Notes: a model not told the origin generated them from the letters alone. A stretch of 64,000 nt of DNA from Undaria pinnatifida (GCA_012845835.1 JABAKD010000017.1:6831461-6895460), one strand, 5' to 3'; positions 1-11,825 are shown, counted from the stretch's first letter. A program made the numbers and translations.

Positions 1-726
1 CTCAAGTGTATTTATTTTATTTTATTTGAATATTCGGTTGTTACGTTGCGCCGACAAACGAACGAGAAGCGACGCGCACAAACCTGGGCTGTGAACGGAG
101 GAGGGTATTTCTATTTCTGACTGGCCCCACCTCCCCTAGATCGCGTCGCTTGGTCTTATCGAGTGCTACCAAAAATGGCGAGAACGCCATCATCAGTAGC
201 AATCATCACACACAATAAGTCTATGCCGCACGGCGCACCCGTTTAAAGAAGGAAACGAGCACGCGAGTGAGAGAAGCAAGCTAAGGTCTACAGGTAATTG
301 CAACATTTTAAAGCCGACATGTAGACTATGTACTGAAGTTTCGGTATAATACAGTGCCGAAGTAGCAAAACATGCGCTCTTTTCAACCGAAACTCCACGC
401 TGGGTCAGCGTTCCTGTTTACGAATACTGTGGTAATGGGTGCCGTGTGCCGCGAATGCTGGTTCACATGCTTTGACGTATACTCGTAGTGCAAATCAAGT
501 GCGCGATGTAGTCATCATGTAGCTGTAGTTTGGGAAACGCGGTGTTGTGTTATGTACTTGGCACCTGACCTGCATACCTGCATTTTTTAGTTGCAGTGCT
601 GCAGTAGATGTTAATAGTAGGACTCACTTTTAGTGTTAACTTCGGCGAAGGGCAATGCGCTAATAATAGGCGTTTTACAGATGGATCAATGTCGGCAAAG
701 AAAGGAAGGATTATGTATCAAGATAT
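1..726. other. Unannotated, no gene seen
   Basis: No reading frame with recognisable protein content and no repeat shared with the rest of the window. Confidence 0.5.
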
Positions 727-985
727 GACTGATTCTACGATGATAGCCCTCCCCCAAACCCAGCCATTTCCTATAACGAACACGTTTCATATCTGCTCAG
801 CACGAGTAAGCAATGCTAGCTGCTGTAGAAAATATGTTCAAACGTCTTTCTTGTTTTTGCAAAAGACTTTCGAACGATGACGTCGGGGTGGCAAGGGGAA
901 CAGTGTTTCAGGAGATACGGCCGGGAGCTGGTTTCGAAACCGGCGATTTCGTTCTAAAAAAGTTAGTCGCTTGATGGAAGACTCT
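727..985 (+). mobile_element. MITE family B, decayed right end
   Basis: It starts with the family B terminus (GACTGATT then CTACGATGATAG) and carries the B interior: a Cys/Arg-like motif free stretch followed by the gatacggccgggagctgg palindrome near 920-940. The right terminal repeat is degraded, so no target-site duplication can be read. No coding capacity. Confidence 0.75.
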
Positions 986-1515
986 GGAATTGGGAGTATA
1001 GTATATTGATTTGGGGGCGAACAATATTGATTGGTTGTTTTTGAGTATTATTGGATGACGAATTTTGATATTTTTATCTTGATTTTCAGCATCAATTTTT
1101 GCTTGATCGAAGGCTTGGGAGTATAATTATTGGAGGTGAAATGTTGGTAGTTTCGGGGTTGCTTTAGGTTTGATTTACCAACAATCGAAAGCTTGTCGGC
1201 GGATGTTACGGACTAATACTACCATTACTGTACTTTTGATCGCCCATATTTTATCAGCGATTCGTTCGATTGTCGCGGTTCAATTCCTCTGGCTTCGGCG
1301 TTGGATATCAATTTCGTTTTTTTTTAGCAGAGGCAGCATTGTTTAGAACTTGACATTGATTGGTTAGTTGATGCATGTGCTTTATTTGAATATGCAGGTT
1401 TTGGATGGTGCGCTTTGGATGAACGCTATCACGACATGCACACAGGCAGGGAGAATGCTGGTTTATGTCTGTGGACAAGTCTGATTTACTACATGTAACA
1501 TGGTATTTCATAAAA
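986..1515. other. Unannotated AT-rich stretch
   Basis: AT-rich DNA with no supported gene and no repeat that I could link to other copies. Confidence 0.4.
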
Positions 1516-1519
1516 AATA

Positions 1520-1585
1520 TTTCAAGGACGTCAGCCATGAGTTCGACGAATTTCGGGTCAAAACTCATCTTTGCAAGCTACGTTG
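1520..1585 (-). repeat. Repeat G fragment
   Basis: On the minus strand this shows the core of repeat G, beginning near GCAAAGATGAGTTTTGACCC and reading MSFDPKFVELMAD, a decayed version of the peptide MSFDEIFDLTAGVYF seen in the other copies. Only the core survives. Confidence 0.5.
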
Positions 1586-1785
1586 CTGGTACTTGTAATA
1601 TACTATGACATAATGTATGTGTGAGTTTTCAATTGGAAGGGGTCCTATTTTTTGTCCACTATCATGGTTGGTGTTGGTATTTTTACTTTGGGTGGGGAAT
1701 TTTGAGCTAGATCTAACATCATATCTATTTTATAAATTTATTACTACTGTAGTTTCCATTTTGCTGCCCAATATATTATAAAAAA

Positions 1786-2125
1786 TGAAAATACACTCCA
1801 GCTGTGAGATCGAAGATTTCGTCGAAACTCATCTTTGCAAGCTGTGTGTGATACTCCGATCGCGCGCATCACGAGTTGTGTGTCCTCATTAAGGATATAG
1901 GTCGGCGACTCCCCTTACAACTACAGTGTAGCTATCAGGGTCAACAGGGCGATTTTAGTCAATCTGTGCGCTGAAACTATAAAACCCGTTTCTGAAGGGG
2001 ACAAAATCTGACAGCTGTGGAGGGAAATGTATCCTTTTATCAAGTGAATCTTGTAAGTCGAATAACCGGTGAGGGGGGGAGGCGGAGTTTTGAAGGACGT
2101 GGGGGCCTGGTTTTGATTAAAAGCG
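1786..2125 (-). repeat. Dispersed repeat G, long copy
   Basis: Near-collinear over about 340 bp with the plus-strand segment at 61728-62075. The 28193-28345 copy matches its middle part. Conserved blocks include gtagctatcagggtcaacag, the ggagtcgcc block, gagtatcacacacagcttgc and the small frame MSFDEIFDLTAGVYF. I have an impression that this peptide recurs in algal hypothetical proteins, but I have not checked it. No terminal inverted repeats are evident, so the class is unknown. Confidence 0.75.
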
Positions 2126-2129
2126 AGCG

Positions 2130-2464
2130 GGTTTGGAGGATTATCTGTATGGTGCCTGGTAGGTGGTTTATTTATTTATTTTTTTCCCCGCTTTAATATC
2201 GGGAGAAGTACGAATGCAGACTATTATTAGTTATCTAATACTTCGAAGTATGTTAACATTAATACAGCATATTTTTGGTTGTGTGATGGTAGCATCTTCG
2301 GAGATGGCATCAATGCGGTGAAACTCACTGTTTCCCGACAGTGTATAGTAAATGGGTATGTGAACATGGCTCCAGGGTCGAGTACACCAAAACATGACAA
2401 AGGACCAATGCTGCGATACGGGGGTTATCGTGTTGTTTTTGGGCATTTTTTCAGGGTAGTCCTC
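2130..2464. other. Unannotated, no gene seen
   Basis: Contains no recognisable element. It leads into the ACGGTA-motif array. Confidence 0.4.
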
Positions 2465-2755
2465 GGTACCGTTTTTTTTTACGGTACCAGATCGGACGGT
2501 ATTGCGAAATGACGGTACTTTTCAAACGGTTGACGGTATTTCGATTTCTCACGGTACCACTTTTGGCGGTACACGGTATCGCCGAATTTGACGGTACTTT
2601 TTCGGCGGTATCGAAAAGTGACGGTATTTTCTAGACGGTAGACGGTTTTTCGATATTTGACGGTACTTTTTTGGCGGTACTGCAAAACGACGGTACCGGT
2701 CCCGGTACTGCCAAATTTGACGGTACTTTTTTGAGGGTACTGAAATATGACGGTT
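2465..2755. repeat. ACGGTA-motif array, block 1
   Basis: A degenerate array in which gacggtac or gacggta recurs every 10-35 bases, often as tttgacggtacttttttggc followed by ggtac on the other side of a T-run. The spacing is irregular, so this is not a simple tandem repeat. Confidence 0.8.
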
Positions 2756-3055
2756 CCGCCACTGAGAAATACAGAATTACGAATGACGAAATACTTGACA
2801 GTACCTGCCGGGCGGCAATCAAGCATGCCGGCACCACCCCGCTGATGTTCCTGCATACCTATATAGAACGGACGAATAGAGGCTAGACTAATCGTCGAAC
2901 CGTCAAGCTGACAAACTCACCAGCCTCACGCGAAACAACATTTAGACATTTAGCACCAAAATAAGACAATAAAACAATACTACTACTGTAAACAATAAAA
3001 CAATAAAACCTAAAACATGAAAACATTCAATGAAAACCATCACACTACAATCTTT
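2756..3055. other. Spacer between the two ACGGTA arrays
   Basis: Short unique spacer, A-rich toward its right end (aaacaataaaac repeated near 2960-3010). No gene seen. Confidence 0.4.
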
Positions 3056-3260
3056 GACGGTTCTGAATATGACGGTTTTTCTAAACGGGAAACGGTACTT
3101 CGCTTATTTGACGGTACTTTTATGGCGGTGCTGCAAAATGACGGTACTTTTTAAACGGTTGACGGTTTTTCGATTTTTAACGGTACCGCCTTCGGCGGTA
3201 CACGGTTTATGCCCAAATATGACGGTATTCCGCCGAGTACCGGGACCGACGTACAGCACG
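3056..3260. repeat. ACGGTA-motif array, block 2
   Basis: A second block of the same motif set as 2465-2755, with shared longer strings such as aaacggttgacggt and ggcggtacacggt. This suggests the two blocks are duplicates or the two ends of one larger repeat. Confidence 0.8.
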
Positions 3261-3300
3261 GGAAAATTACCTCGGGAATTTTCCCGAGGACTACCCTGCA

Positions 3301-3612
3301 TTTTTTTCAGTGGCCAGGAATCACTCGCGCGAGTGACCCCCTGTTCCTTTGCGGTCTTAACCCCTTCAGAGCCCCCGAACCCCTCCCCATACTATATCCA
3401 AGTATTTTTTTCCCCAAAAACGGGTTTCCAGTTGTAAACTTTTTTTTTTCAGAGATCTGGCGACATGAGCGCCCGCAGCACCCGCAATATGCAATAGTTG
3501 CGCCAAGCACGTCCCGTAAATGTTTTTCGCCAGTGAGGTACAGAGTCACTCTTGCGAGTGGCTCAAATTTGTTTGTGAAAATCTGGGGGTTCCCTCCTAT
3601 CGTAGCCTTAGC
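3301..3612 (+). mobile_element. MITE family C
   Basis: Carries the C interior: the left palindrome ATCACTCGCGCGAGTGAC, cccctgttcctttgcggtct, gaggtacagagtcactcttg, and the right terminus ending ctatcgtagccttag. The left terminal repeat is replaced by a different sequence that contains its own inverted repeat (cctcgggaattttcccgagg at about 3271-3290). Non-coding. Confidence 0.8.
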
Positions 3613-3997
3613 CAAAGGGGAAAGCCAATATTATCACCCCGGGATTCCGGTACTACTGCGGTGCTCCGGTGCTTTGATACAACTTTTCCCACTTCTTCTC
3701 CCTTCCCCGCCCGAGGGCGCTCCGGATGTAGTGACTCTTGCCTCCGCGAGTCAGCCTGTGCCCCAGACCGCCTAGGTTTCATCCATCGAGTGGGACTACA
3801 CCGTGGAACGACTCGTATGCACTGTACTGCCTTCATCGCCACTGTCGCCGCCTACAGATTCGTCAGGCGTGTCCACCACCACCGTTGTCCGATACGGTGT
3901 CGCTCCCCCGGTGGGATTGGTAGTGATGCTGGAAATGACGCAAGGAATCGATGGGTACATAGCCTTTCCCTGCACACAAACACCCTAGGGTTATCCT

Positions 3998-4240
3998 CTT
4001 CCTTGGTACGTCACTGCGTGCGAGCACCTCCCACAACAGGTCTAGTTCGACGGCATCTACTATTCGTGGAGGTCGACAAAGTACATAGACAGGGTTCTTT
4101 CCTTGCTCGTCGGAGTTCTTGCAGTCGGCGCACGATAAGCATGTCCACTTTGTTAATTGTGCAGGCCGAAAGCCGCTCTGTTCCTCGCGGTGTATCCCTG
4201 CGTCCTCGCAGTAGTTGCCGAGGTGGGATGCGGCGAATAT
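3998..4240 (-). pseudogene. LINE-type reverse transcriptase relic
   Basis: On the minus strand one frame reads EEQSGFRP (about 4186-4163) and later VDAVELDLLWEVLARSDVP (about 4057-4005). A second frame between them reads VDMLIVRRLQELRRARKEP (about 4148-4092). In that order these match the fingers/palm entry of non-LTR retrotransposon reverse transcriptases: the QxGFRP motif, the VRRLQEL helix, then the block around the first catalytic aspartate followed by LLWEVL. Two frame changes and the loss of the expected K-A-Y-D residues show it is dead. The downstream YADD motif was not found. Confidence 0.7.
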
Positions 4241-4327
4241 CAACAGAACTTGCCTGCATCGGGCAGCAAGCGAAATCCCGGCTTCAAAATAATCCTAGTT
4301 ATGGTTTTGTGTTTTTCTTTTCTGCTA

Positions 4328-4581
4328 GACGCGTGCTACGATAGAGGTAGCACTTTTCGCCTGAAACGGTTTCCAAACGACGGGGCTCCTTAACCCAAAA
4401 TCGTCGGAAAAGGGCCATTTGTTCGCGCGATTCTCGTTGTTGTATGCATAGGCCATGGGGTTATTCATCCGGTATGTAGCAGTTTTATTTTTCTCCCAAT
4501 CGGTTTTCGGGAGTGGTCTTAAGCTCCTAAATTTAGAATCCTCGGAAAGAAAAGCGGTGCACCTCTATCGTAGCACGCGTC
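4328..4581 (+). mobile_element. MITE family A, near full length
   Basis: Inverted termini GACGCGTGCTACGATAGAGG (left) and the matching complement ending cgtagcacgcgtc (right). Interior has the A landmarks: ctgaaacggtttcc, acggggctccttaacccaaa, aggccatgg, and gtcttaagctc. The flanks do not show a matching 4-bp duplication. Confidence 0.88.
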
Positions 4582-6190
4582 ACCCTTGCTTCTCTAAGAG
4601 GGGTGATGTTTTCGTTCTTGTGCACCCCTCAAGTATAAGCATAGATGGGCTGATGTATTAATATTCGAGCGGAAAAACACTCATAGAAATATCTACTTTA
4701 CAATCTTCTGCCCACTTAAAGTATCATAGTTGTTCGTAATGGTGTATTGTTGCAGATTACAGTCCTTGCCACTGCGATATATACACTTCTAAAGGGGTGG
4801 ACTTCGGTTGTAGGTCAGAGGTATGTTTCAAGGTAGCAGTGTCACGGCTATTTCGAGGCGAAAACAAGTCAAGGAGCGCGAAAAGCGGCGAGGCTTTCCT
4901 TTTCTGAAATTAATCTCCCCTTTTGAGCGTCGGATGCGGTGGGCGGGGGGGGCACGAGAACGACAAAAAAGAAATGCAATATAGAAAAACCCCATTTCGT
5001 ATTTTCTCGAACGCAATCGCTTACCTTTGTTTGAACGTTTTTCGTCACTCCTTGTACAAAACGATGAGAACATTTGGAAGAGCTATTCAGGGCGTACGGC
5101 ACGCACACAGGACGAGCTGTGATACAGGCGGGTTCGCAAGAGGCCCTAAATGTAGTAGCCCCTGTCTGCGCCGTTCTCGCTTCAAACTGCGTCCAGTTCG
5201 GACAAGCGAAGCGACTCTTTTTGCAATTAGATTATGGGTTTGAACTTGGCAACCGATGATTTGATTTCAACGTACGCCAACAAGAGTCGGAACAGTGGGT
5301 TTACCCGTGTGAGGACAGTCAGCACAATACTCATCACTGCTGTCGAAGACGCAGGGACCCTCTTCCACGCTCAGAAGCGCTTTGTCTCTGGCTGTGCGCT
5401 TGCCGGTGTTGTATCATGCCTGGTATCTGTTGCGTCGCGTTGGTCTGAACCCGGTTGCTCAATGCTAACCGCCCCAACAGCGGTAGACATTACTTTCAGT
5501 TATGTTCAATCCCTACCAGCACTGCCAGTACTATTTTTATCCAACCAAAAGCTTGTCGCGCTGACGAAGATACATGGCCTCTCTTGGACACCTCAGCGGG
5601 GCTCCGCGCATTCGAGGACACATCATGGGGCTTTATTTATCGAACGAGGCGGGTCTTGGTCGTTGTCGCGGTGTACGTTTCAGCAGGGAGTTGCGGAAGC
5701 TTTCGCTGCCGTTGTTCCCATGGCACCTGTCAACGAGGCTGAGCTATCTTCCAGGCTTCACCGTCCCAGACAGTCAGGCTGTCAGACCTCAGCCATCAAT
5801 GAGACCACAGCGACTGCTTCAGAGACTGGCTCCTGGTCATCCCACGCTCGGGGTGCCGCAGAAGTTTCTGAGTTCCTAACATTAGGAGAGCAACGTATCA
5901 CCCCAAAATGACTGCGAAGATACTCATTCGCTCAAGTCGACCACCATTTCTATGCGCAAGTCCTGCAACACATGTTCTCGTAAAATATCATGCAAATTGA
6001 TAGTTCAACACTTGAGCTCTCAACCGGTCAGGAACGTTAGGCCCAAAAAGTGCAATCCCGACCATCCAAGATTCCTCTGCTAGCTACCCATATTTCGCTT
6101 GATACTGCGTGTAATGGTCGTAGTCTTGGGAATATGTGTGGAGGTCGCGGAAGCTTGCGCTGCTGTTGTCCGGCATCTGCTACAGCAAGG
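4582..6190. other. Mostly unique region, one long open frame
   Basis: Contains a plus-strand frame of 225 codons at 5234-5911. Its translation has no motif I recognise and no clear codon bias. I would not call it a gene. No transposon termini were seen here. Confidence 0.35.
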
Positions 6191-6194
6191 CTGG

Positions 6195-6870
6195 TCTCTA
6201 CTTTTTTGGGCTGACCATGTGAGGCTGAACTTTCTCATCTCAGGTTTGGCTATCTCCCTGGTTTCACCATGTTAGGATGAGCTATCTCTCTGGGTTCACC
6301 AATGAGCCATATCCCTAGGTTAGCGATGTTAGGCTGTGATAATTCCCTGGGTGGACCGTTCTTGGATGAGCTATCGCTCTGGTTTCACCATTTAAGGCTG
6401 AAATATCTACTAGGATTCACAATGTTAGGCTGAGCCATTTCCCTAGGTTTATCATGTCAGAGTGAGACATTTCCATCGGTGCGGCGTGATAGAGTGAATT
6501 GTCGCGCCCTGTGTTAACCACGTCAAGCTGAAATTTCTCCATCGGTTCACCATGTCAGCCTGCACTCTCACGCTGGGTTCACCATGGACTGAACAAATTA
6601 CCTGGGTTCTGCACACGAAGTTGAGCCTTCTCTTTGGGCTCATCATGCCAGGCTGAACTATTTCCCTGCATTCACCATGTTTCGCTGATCTAGCTCCCTG
6701 GGTTCACCTTATTAGGCTGGGATATCTCTGTGGGTTAGCTCTCTCCATGGGCTCGCCGTGTTAGGCTTGACTACATCTCCCTGGGTTCACCAAGTTAAGC
6801 TGAGAGCTATATCTGTTATATCTACAGGTTCATTATGGTACGGTGGGTTATCTCCCTGGGTTCATCATGT
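6195..6870. repeat. Minisatellite of about 30-36 bp units
   Basis: Degenerate tandem repeats with the recurring core CCCTGGGTTCACCATGTTAG followed by gctgagctatctc. About 18 units can be followed, with variable spacing. Confidence 0.85.
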
Positions 6871-8795
6871 CTCAGCGACGCTGAGCCTTCAGTGAACACG
6901 TTGATGGAGCCATGCCATGGTAAAGGTGCCACGTTCGATCCTAAAAAATTGTCACTGTCGGTGTACTGAGGATCTACCCATTACTATTTGATGTGATGGG
7001 TGTATACAATAGCGTTTGTTCGAAACCTAAGTTGATAGTTGTATGTCTTTCTCTACTCTTCTCGCCGCCTCATGGCGCTCCTAGCATGGACACTACAGTT
7101 CCCGTGAGAAAGCCAAACCCTTGCACCTGTTCAATCTACATTTAAGGCTAGTAGTACGAAGGTGCCTGCGGTTATGATTTTCTGTTTCGCTCATTCCCAT
7201 CGTTTCAAATAATCAGATGCTTGAGACGGTCGACATTTATAGAAATGTTTCAGTGTTGAAATCAGAAATCCTTTTTGTGCTCAAGGTAGTGCTCCTACCT
7301 TTCTACCTGCTCCCTGTGCTCTATGAACTATATCAACTAATGACTATGCTCCGATACAGCGCACTGGTATGTTACTGTCACCACTGTTGTTGCATCGGAA
7401 CGGGCTATTATCCTGTTGTCGCGTAGCAAGAAAGCTGTCTCCAATACGACCCCTCGACGGATGGGACATTAGTGCTGCTCAACCATCAAACCGAATTTGC
7501 CAAATAACTCGGCTTTACTTGTAACTTGCTTCATACTTACTGCAAGCGTCATTGAGCTTAGGCCGTTGCTAAGGGCAACGCGGTGTTGAGCGAAATATAT
7601 ATTTTTTTATTCGCTTTTTACTAATGAGATTGTCGTACCGTCGCTGCGGGGACACAACTGTTAAGCATAAAAAAATAGATATCTTATTGCCAAGCAGCGC
7701 TAGTCGTCAATTTTCATCAAGCCTCGGTCGAAGTTATCCAACGACCGCGATTGACCTTCGATTTTGAGATAGAGAAAGCCCACACGACCACCCCTCTTCG
7801 TTCCGGACAAGCCCCCCTAAATGTAGGTGGCAGCGTCCACGAGTTCACGTTGATCCATGCCTAAGGGCGCGAGATATTGCCCGCGTTTTCTAGTGAACTA
7901 CAGTTAAATCTGCTCCACATTCATTTTTTTGCCCGTTGGGGGGCGATCGAGAGCTTTCCCCTCTGTTTGCTACACATCAGGTGCCAAATGTAGTTGTAAC
8001 AAAATCTTGGTCGACGCCCGCCACACGTCATCGGCCGTAGTGTGAGAACTGTACGCTAAGAGGAAGAGAGCCCTTGACAATCTCACCATGGTTCAGAACT
8101 CACTACGCTGGCGTTGATTCCGTCGAACGAAGTGTGTGGAGCACACGACATGTCGGCCGCGTCAAATCCAACATTGCTTGAGAATTTCTCAATCAAGCAG
8201 GTGTTGCCCAATAGATTGCCGCTAGGAATATACTACTCTGTCTGTTAATATATGCAACAGTTGGACGTTAAAGTTGAAACATATTTGCTCATGTCTCCGG
8301 ACAGTGTGGCATTTTTTTTTATGAAAAATTGAAAAGTTCCAAAACACCTTAACCAGTGAAGAGATGGACCCATAGGCTGCCGCACAGGAATGGTTTGGCT
8401 GGTATCTTCCAGATGTAGACTGTTTGGTGCATCATCACCGTGCCATTAGTAATGGTCTTGCCTCATTTTTTTATCACAGGTTAGACTATCGTTGCTCATC
8501 TTTGCACTTGTTGTGTGAACTACGTTTCTACATTGCATCGGAACATCATTAACGGTTTCTACCTCGCTTTCGACAGGTGATCAATCCTCCTACATCCAAC
8601 ACAACCACAACGCATCGCCTGGCAACGTAAAGACATCCTACTCATGTGACACGTTTGATGCATCGAATAGCAGGCAAGCCAAAACCAATATCACCCACAG
8701 AACCTTGGAAATCACGGGGATACCGAAAATACCCCACTATCCAAACAGACACAGGCAAAACTTATGGCACGGCATTTTCCCGTACAATGAAATAA
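6871..8795. other. Unannotated, no gene seen
   Basis: Long stretch without recognisable coding sequence or a repeat shared with the window. A small hairpin (cgttgctaagggcaacg) lies near 7563-7580. Confidence 0.4.
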
Positions 8796-8797
8796 TG

Positions 8798-8855
8798 GCC
8801 TCGAGCCACTGCACAAAAAGGGCCCAAAAGGTGACCCCCCCGCCGCAAAAATAGG
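8798..8855 (-). mobile_element. MITE family C fragment
   Basis: The string gagccactgcacaaaaaggg followed by cccaaaaggtgacccccc is the reverse-complement left end of family C. The rest is lost. Confidence 0.6.
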
Positions 8856-8861
8856 CACAGC

Positions 8862-9107
8862 AGCGCCTGCTACGATAGAGGTAGCAATTTTTGTCTCACA
8901 TTTTTGTGAATGATAGGGGGTTCCCTAACCCCAAAACGTCGGAACTGCATCTTCTTGTTCTGCAAGATATTAGCTTACGGTACAGTTAGGCCATGTGTTT
9001 GTTCATCGGGTTTGCGCTGTGAATTCGCTCAAAATCATTTTTTTTTCGGTGAGGCACGGAGCTCCTCCATCAGGTCAAGAGCCTCAGAAAAAAAAAACAC
9101 GGTGCGC
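8862..9107 (+). mobile_element. MITE family A, 3' end missing
   Basis: Left end ctgctacgatagaggtagc and the interior A landmarks are present. The right terminus is replaced by the start of the next A copy, so two A elements lie head to tail. Confidence 0.75.
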
Positions 9108-9375
9108 GACCGGTGCTACGATAAAGGTAGCACCTGCTCGCTGGAACGCTACATGAATGACGGGGCTCCTTAATTAACCCAAAATCGTCGCTTTTGTTCG
9201 TTTTTTTATTTTGCAACATGCTTCGTTGTATACCTTCGTAGGCCATGGGATTCAAACATCGGGGAGATATTTTGATATTGTCCAGATAACGTTTTGGGTG
9301 GGGTACAGAGCTCAATCAAGCGAGGAAAGCCCCGGAAGAGAAAACAAACAGTGCGCATCTGCCGTAGCATGTGTT
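9108..9375 (+). mobile_element. MITE family A
   Basis: Starts GACCGGTG-CTACGATAAAGG, in line with the GA-N6-CTACG rule, and ends gccgtagcatgtgtt. Interior landmarks acggggctccttaa, ggccatggg and gagctcaatcaagcgagg are clear. Confidence 0.8.
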
Positions 9376-9384
9376 TTTTTTTCG

Positions 9385-9893
9385 GACGCGTACGACGACA
9401 GAGGTGCACCACTTTTTGTTTTCTTGCTGGGGTTCCCTCAATTTGGGAGCTCAAGAGCTCTCCCAAAAACTGATTTGGAGAAATATAAAACTGCTACCGG
9501 CTAAAAAGTCCTATGGCCTACGTACATAACGAGAATCAGGCAATTTGTTTTTGCCTGTTTCGAACGATTTTGGAGTCGTTCTACGGTAGCCCCCCCAACT
9601 TTTCTTTAACGAAATCGCCTGTTTTGAAACCAGCTCCAGGTCGTGTCTCCTGAAATATGGTGTCCCTTCAAACCCCGACGTCATCGTTCGTTAGACCTTT
9701 GCACACAATAAAATATATGGAGTCTTTTTGCTAGTAGCATCCTTCTTCGTGTCGAGCAGCCATGGAACGTCCGTTAAAGGGAATGGCTGATTTCGAGGGC
9801 GGCTATCGTAGAATCTGTCTTTGGGTTAAGGTGACCCGTCATTCAGAGCCCATTCAAGACAAAAAGTGTTACCTCTAGATCTTAACATGCGTC
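9385..9893 (-). mobile_element. MITE family A interrupted by family B
   Basis: Reverse-orientation A element (starts gacgcgtacgacgacagagg, ends gttacctctag...atgcgtc). Its interior gacgattttgggttaagg is split exactly where the family B element 9573-9819 sits. Confidence 0.85.
9573..9819 (-). mobile_element. MITE family B with TTTG duplication
   Basis: Left end GAGTCGTTCTACGGTAG and right end complement of GACAGATTCTACGATAG, both following GA-N6-CTACGRTAG. Flanked by TTTG at 9569-9572 and 9820-9823, and the host A sequence reads through when one TTTG and the element are removed. About 247 bp, non-coding. Confidence 0.92.
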
Positions 9894-10437
9894 CAGCCCC
9901 GCAGCACACGTCACTGCAGACAGTCTGACTGTAGGCCACTCGTGGGACAGACTCTCTGGTCATCCAATTGGATTGTCTTGGCAAAGCACTACCACGATTC
10001 CGCGACGGATGGCGATCCGAGTTTATCACGAAACCGAAACACACAGACGCCTACTGCAAGTAAGTAGAACCGCAACTATTACGGGTAGCCCTTTCGCGCG
10101 TGTTGAACGGTGCCGCTGCGAGACGAGACCGTAGCCTGGATCTTTGAGCACGGCCTGTTCAAAAAGAGTACAGGAGATAGAGTCAGGACGCCGGTTAGGG
10201 TTTAACAGTAGAAGGTACTATTGCAGGTGAGCATGTAGTGAGACATGAGGGGGAGCAAGGCCGGCAGGTGGATTCAAGTATTATTAGAGCTATGCTGGAA
10301 TCCGGAAGTAAAGGTACACACAGAAGGGAGGTAAAAGTTCGTGCCGAAATGTATTGTTTGTTCTGTTGTTGGGTTTCTCTTGGTTTTCGAGTCTTCTTTA
10401 TGGGGTCATTACTGTAGTATTAACACATAAATGCTAA
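9894..10437. other. Unannotated, no gene seen
   Basis: No element or coding sequence that I can support. Confidence 0.4.
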
Positions 10438-10692
10438 CACGCGTGCTGCGATAGAGGTGCACCACTTTTTTTGTGAGATTCCTCAATTTTGGGAGCTAAA
10501 GATCTCTCCCAAAAACTGACTATGGAGAAAAATAAACCTGCTTTATATCGCGGATGAAAAACCCCAAGGCCTAGGTACACGACGAGAACCACGCAAAAAA
10601 AATGGTCTATTTCTGACGATTTTGGCTTGAGGAGCCCCGTCATCCAGAAAAAAGTCCAGACGAAAAGTGCTACCTCTATCGTACCACGCCTC
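10438..10692 (-). mobile_element. MITE family A
   Basis: Left end cgcgtgctgcgatagaggtg, right end tacctctatcgtaccacgc. Interior gggagctaaagatctctccc, cctaggtacacgacgagaa and gaggagccccgtcatccag are A landmarks in reverse. Confidence 0.85.
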
Positions 10693-10721
10693 CTACGGTA
10701 ATGGTGTACTTTGTTTTTTAT

Positions 10722-10938
10722 TTTTCTGAGGCCCCGGCCTTGAAGAGCTTGGCTTGAACAGCTTTCTTTGTGCTTCGCCCTCAAGCAATTTTTTGAGTAA
10801 ACATGAAAAAATGCAAACCGGACGAACAAACCCTCGCCTTAGGTAGGTATACAAAACAAATACCATCGCCAACTAGGGATGACATTCTGGCGATTTCGGG
10901 TGTGGGGAGCGTCATCATCCAGAAAAGATTTCGCTCCC
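10722..10938 (-). mobile_element. MITE family A fragment
   Basis: Decayed reverse A copy: ttaggtaggtatacaaaac, cgatttcgggtg and gtcatcatccagaaaa match the A interior. Both termini are lost. Confidence 0.6.
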
Positions 10939-10939
10939 C

Positions 10940-11463
10940 CCCCAAAATGTGTCTGAATGACGGGGCTCCTTATTAACCCAAAATGATCCGAAAATTTCTT
11001 GCTTTTTATGCACACCATATTTCAAGTTGTGTACCTAGGCCATGAAATGTGATGGTTCATCTGGTAGCATTGATTGTTAGTTCTCTCCCAATCGGGTTTG
11101 GAGATATGATACATACATGGAAATATCACTCAAGTGAGGTATGACTGATTTTACGATAATGATAGCCTCCCCCCAACCAGCGCTTTTCATTATCGAACGT
11201 TTCATTTCCTTTGCCGAACGTTTCATGGCTGCTCGACACGAGGAATTATGCTAGATGACGAAAACATCTTCATGCATTTCCTTGGTTGCAAAGGACTATC
11301 GAACGGCGCCATCGAGGTGGCAGGGGGCACCGCATTTCAGGAGATACGGCCGGGAGCTGGTTTCAAAACCGGCGACTTCGTTAAAGAAGAGTTGGGGCGG
11401 CTACCGTAGAACGGCTCGTACCTCAGAAAAAAAAACACACGTCTACCGTACGTAGCACGTGTC
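10940..11463 (+). mobile_element. MITE family A interrupted by family B
   Basis: Forward A copy that begins inside the element (gtctgaatgacggggctcct), continues through cctaggccatg, and is completed after the B insertion by acctcag-A-run-cacacg and the right terminus cgtagcacgtgtc. Confidence 0.8.
11143..11417 (+). mobile_element. MITE family B inside A
   Basis: Termini GACTGATTTTACG (left) and the complement of GAGCCGTTCTACGGTAG (right). Flanks GTAT and GTAC form a 4-bp duplication with one mismatch. Interior includes gagatacggccgggagctgg. Confidence 0.87.
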
Positions 11464-11529
11464 CATCCTGCCTTATTAATAATAGTAGGAACAAAAGCGG
11501 TTTTTTTCAATACACCAAGAGGTTTCCTT

Positions 11530-11800
11530 TCCGGCATTTTTTTTTGCAGCGGATCGGGGATACTCGCGGGAGTGCCCCCCCCCTGTTCTTGGGGGGTCTT
11601 AGGCTTTCGATGGAGTTGCTGTTTTAATTTTTGGACACGAGTTCCCAATTGAATGGTAAGCTACGGGCTGCGCCGAATAAATCGCATAATAGCGCGGTTT
11701 TGTCGGTGAGGTACAGAGTCACTCGCGCGAGTGTGACATGATAGATCAAAACCGACGGTGAAAATCGATGTACCTCCCGTACCGTACGTAGCCTTGATTA
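11530..11800 (+). mobile_element. MITE family C, left end decayed
   Basis: C interior (cggggatactcgcgggagtg, ccctgttcttgg, gaggtacagagtcactcgcg) and right terminus ending cgtacgtagccttgatta. The left GA-N6-CTACG end is not recognisable. Confidence 0.78.
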
Positions 11801-11825
11801 ATACAAGAATGAATGATTGACATTT

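Noticed and set aside
3520..4344. Plus-strand frame of 274 codons
   Set aside because: Its first part is the right end of a family C MITE and the rest lies opposite the LINE relic. The translation is Arg/Ser-rich with no motif.
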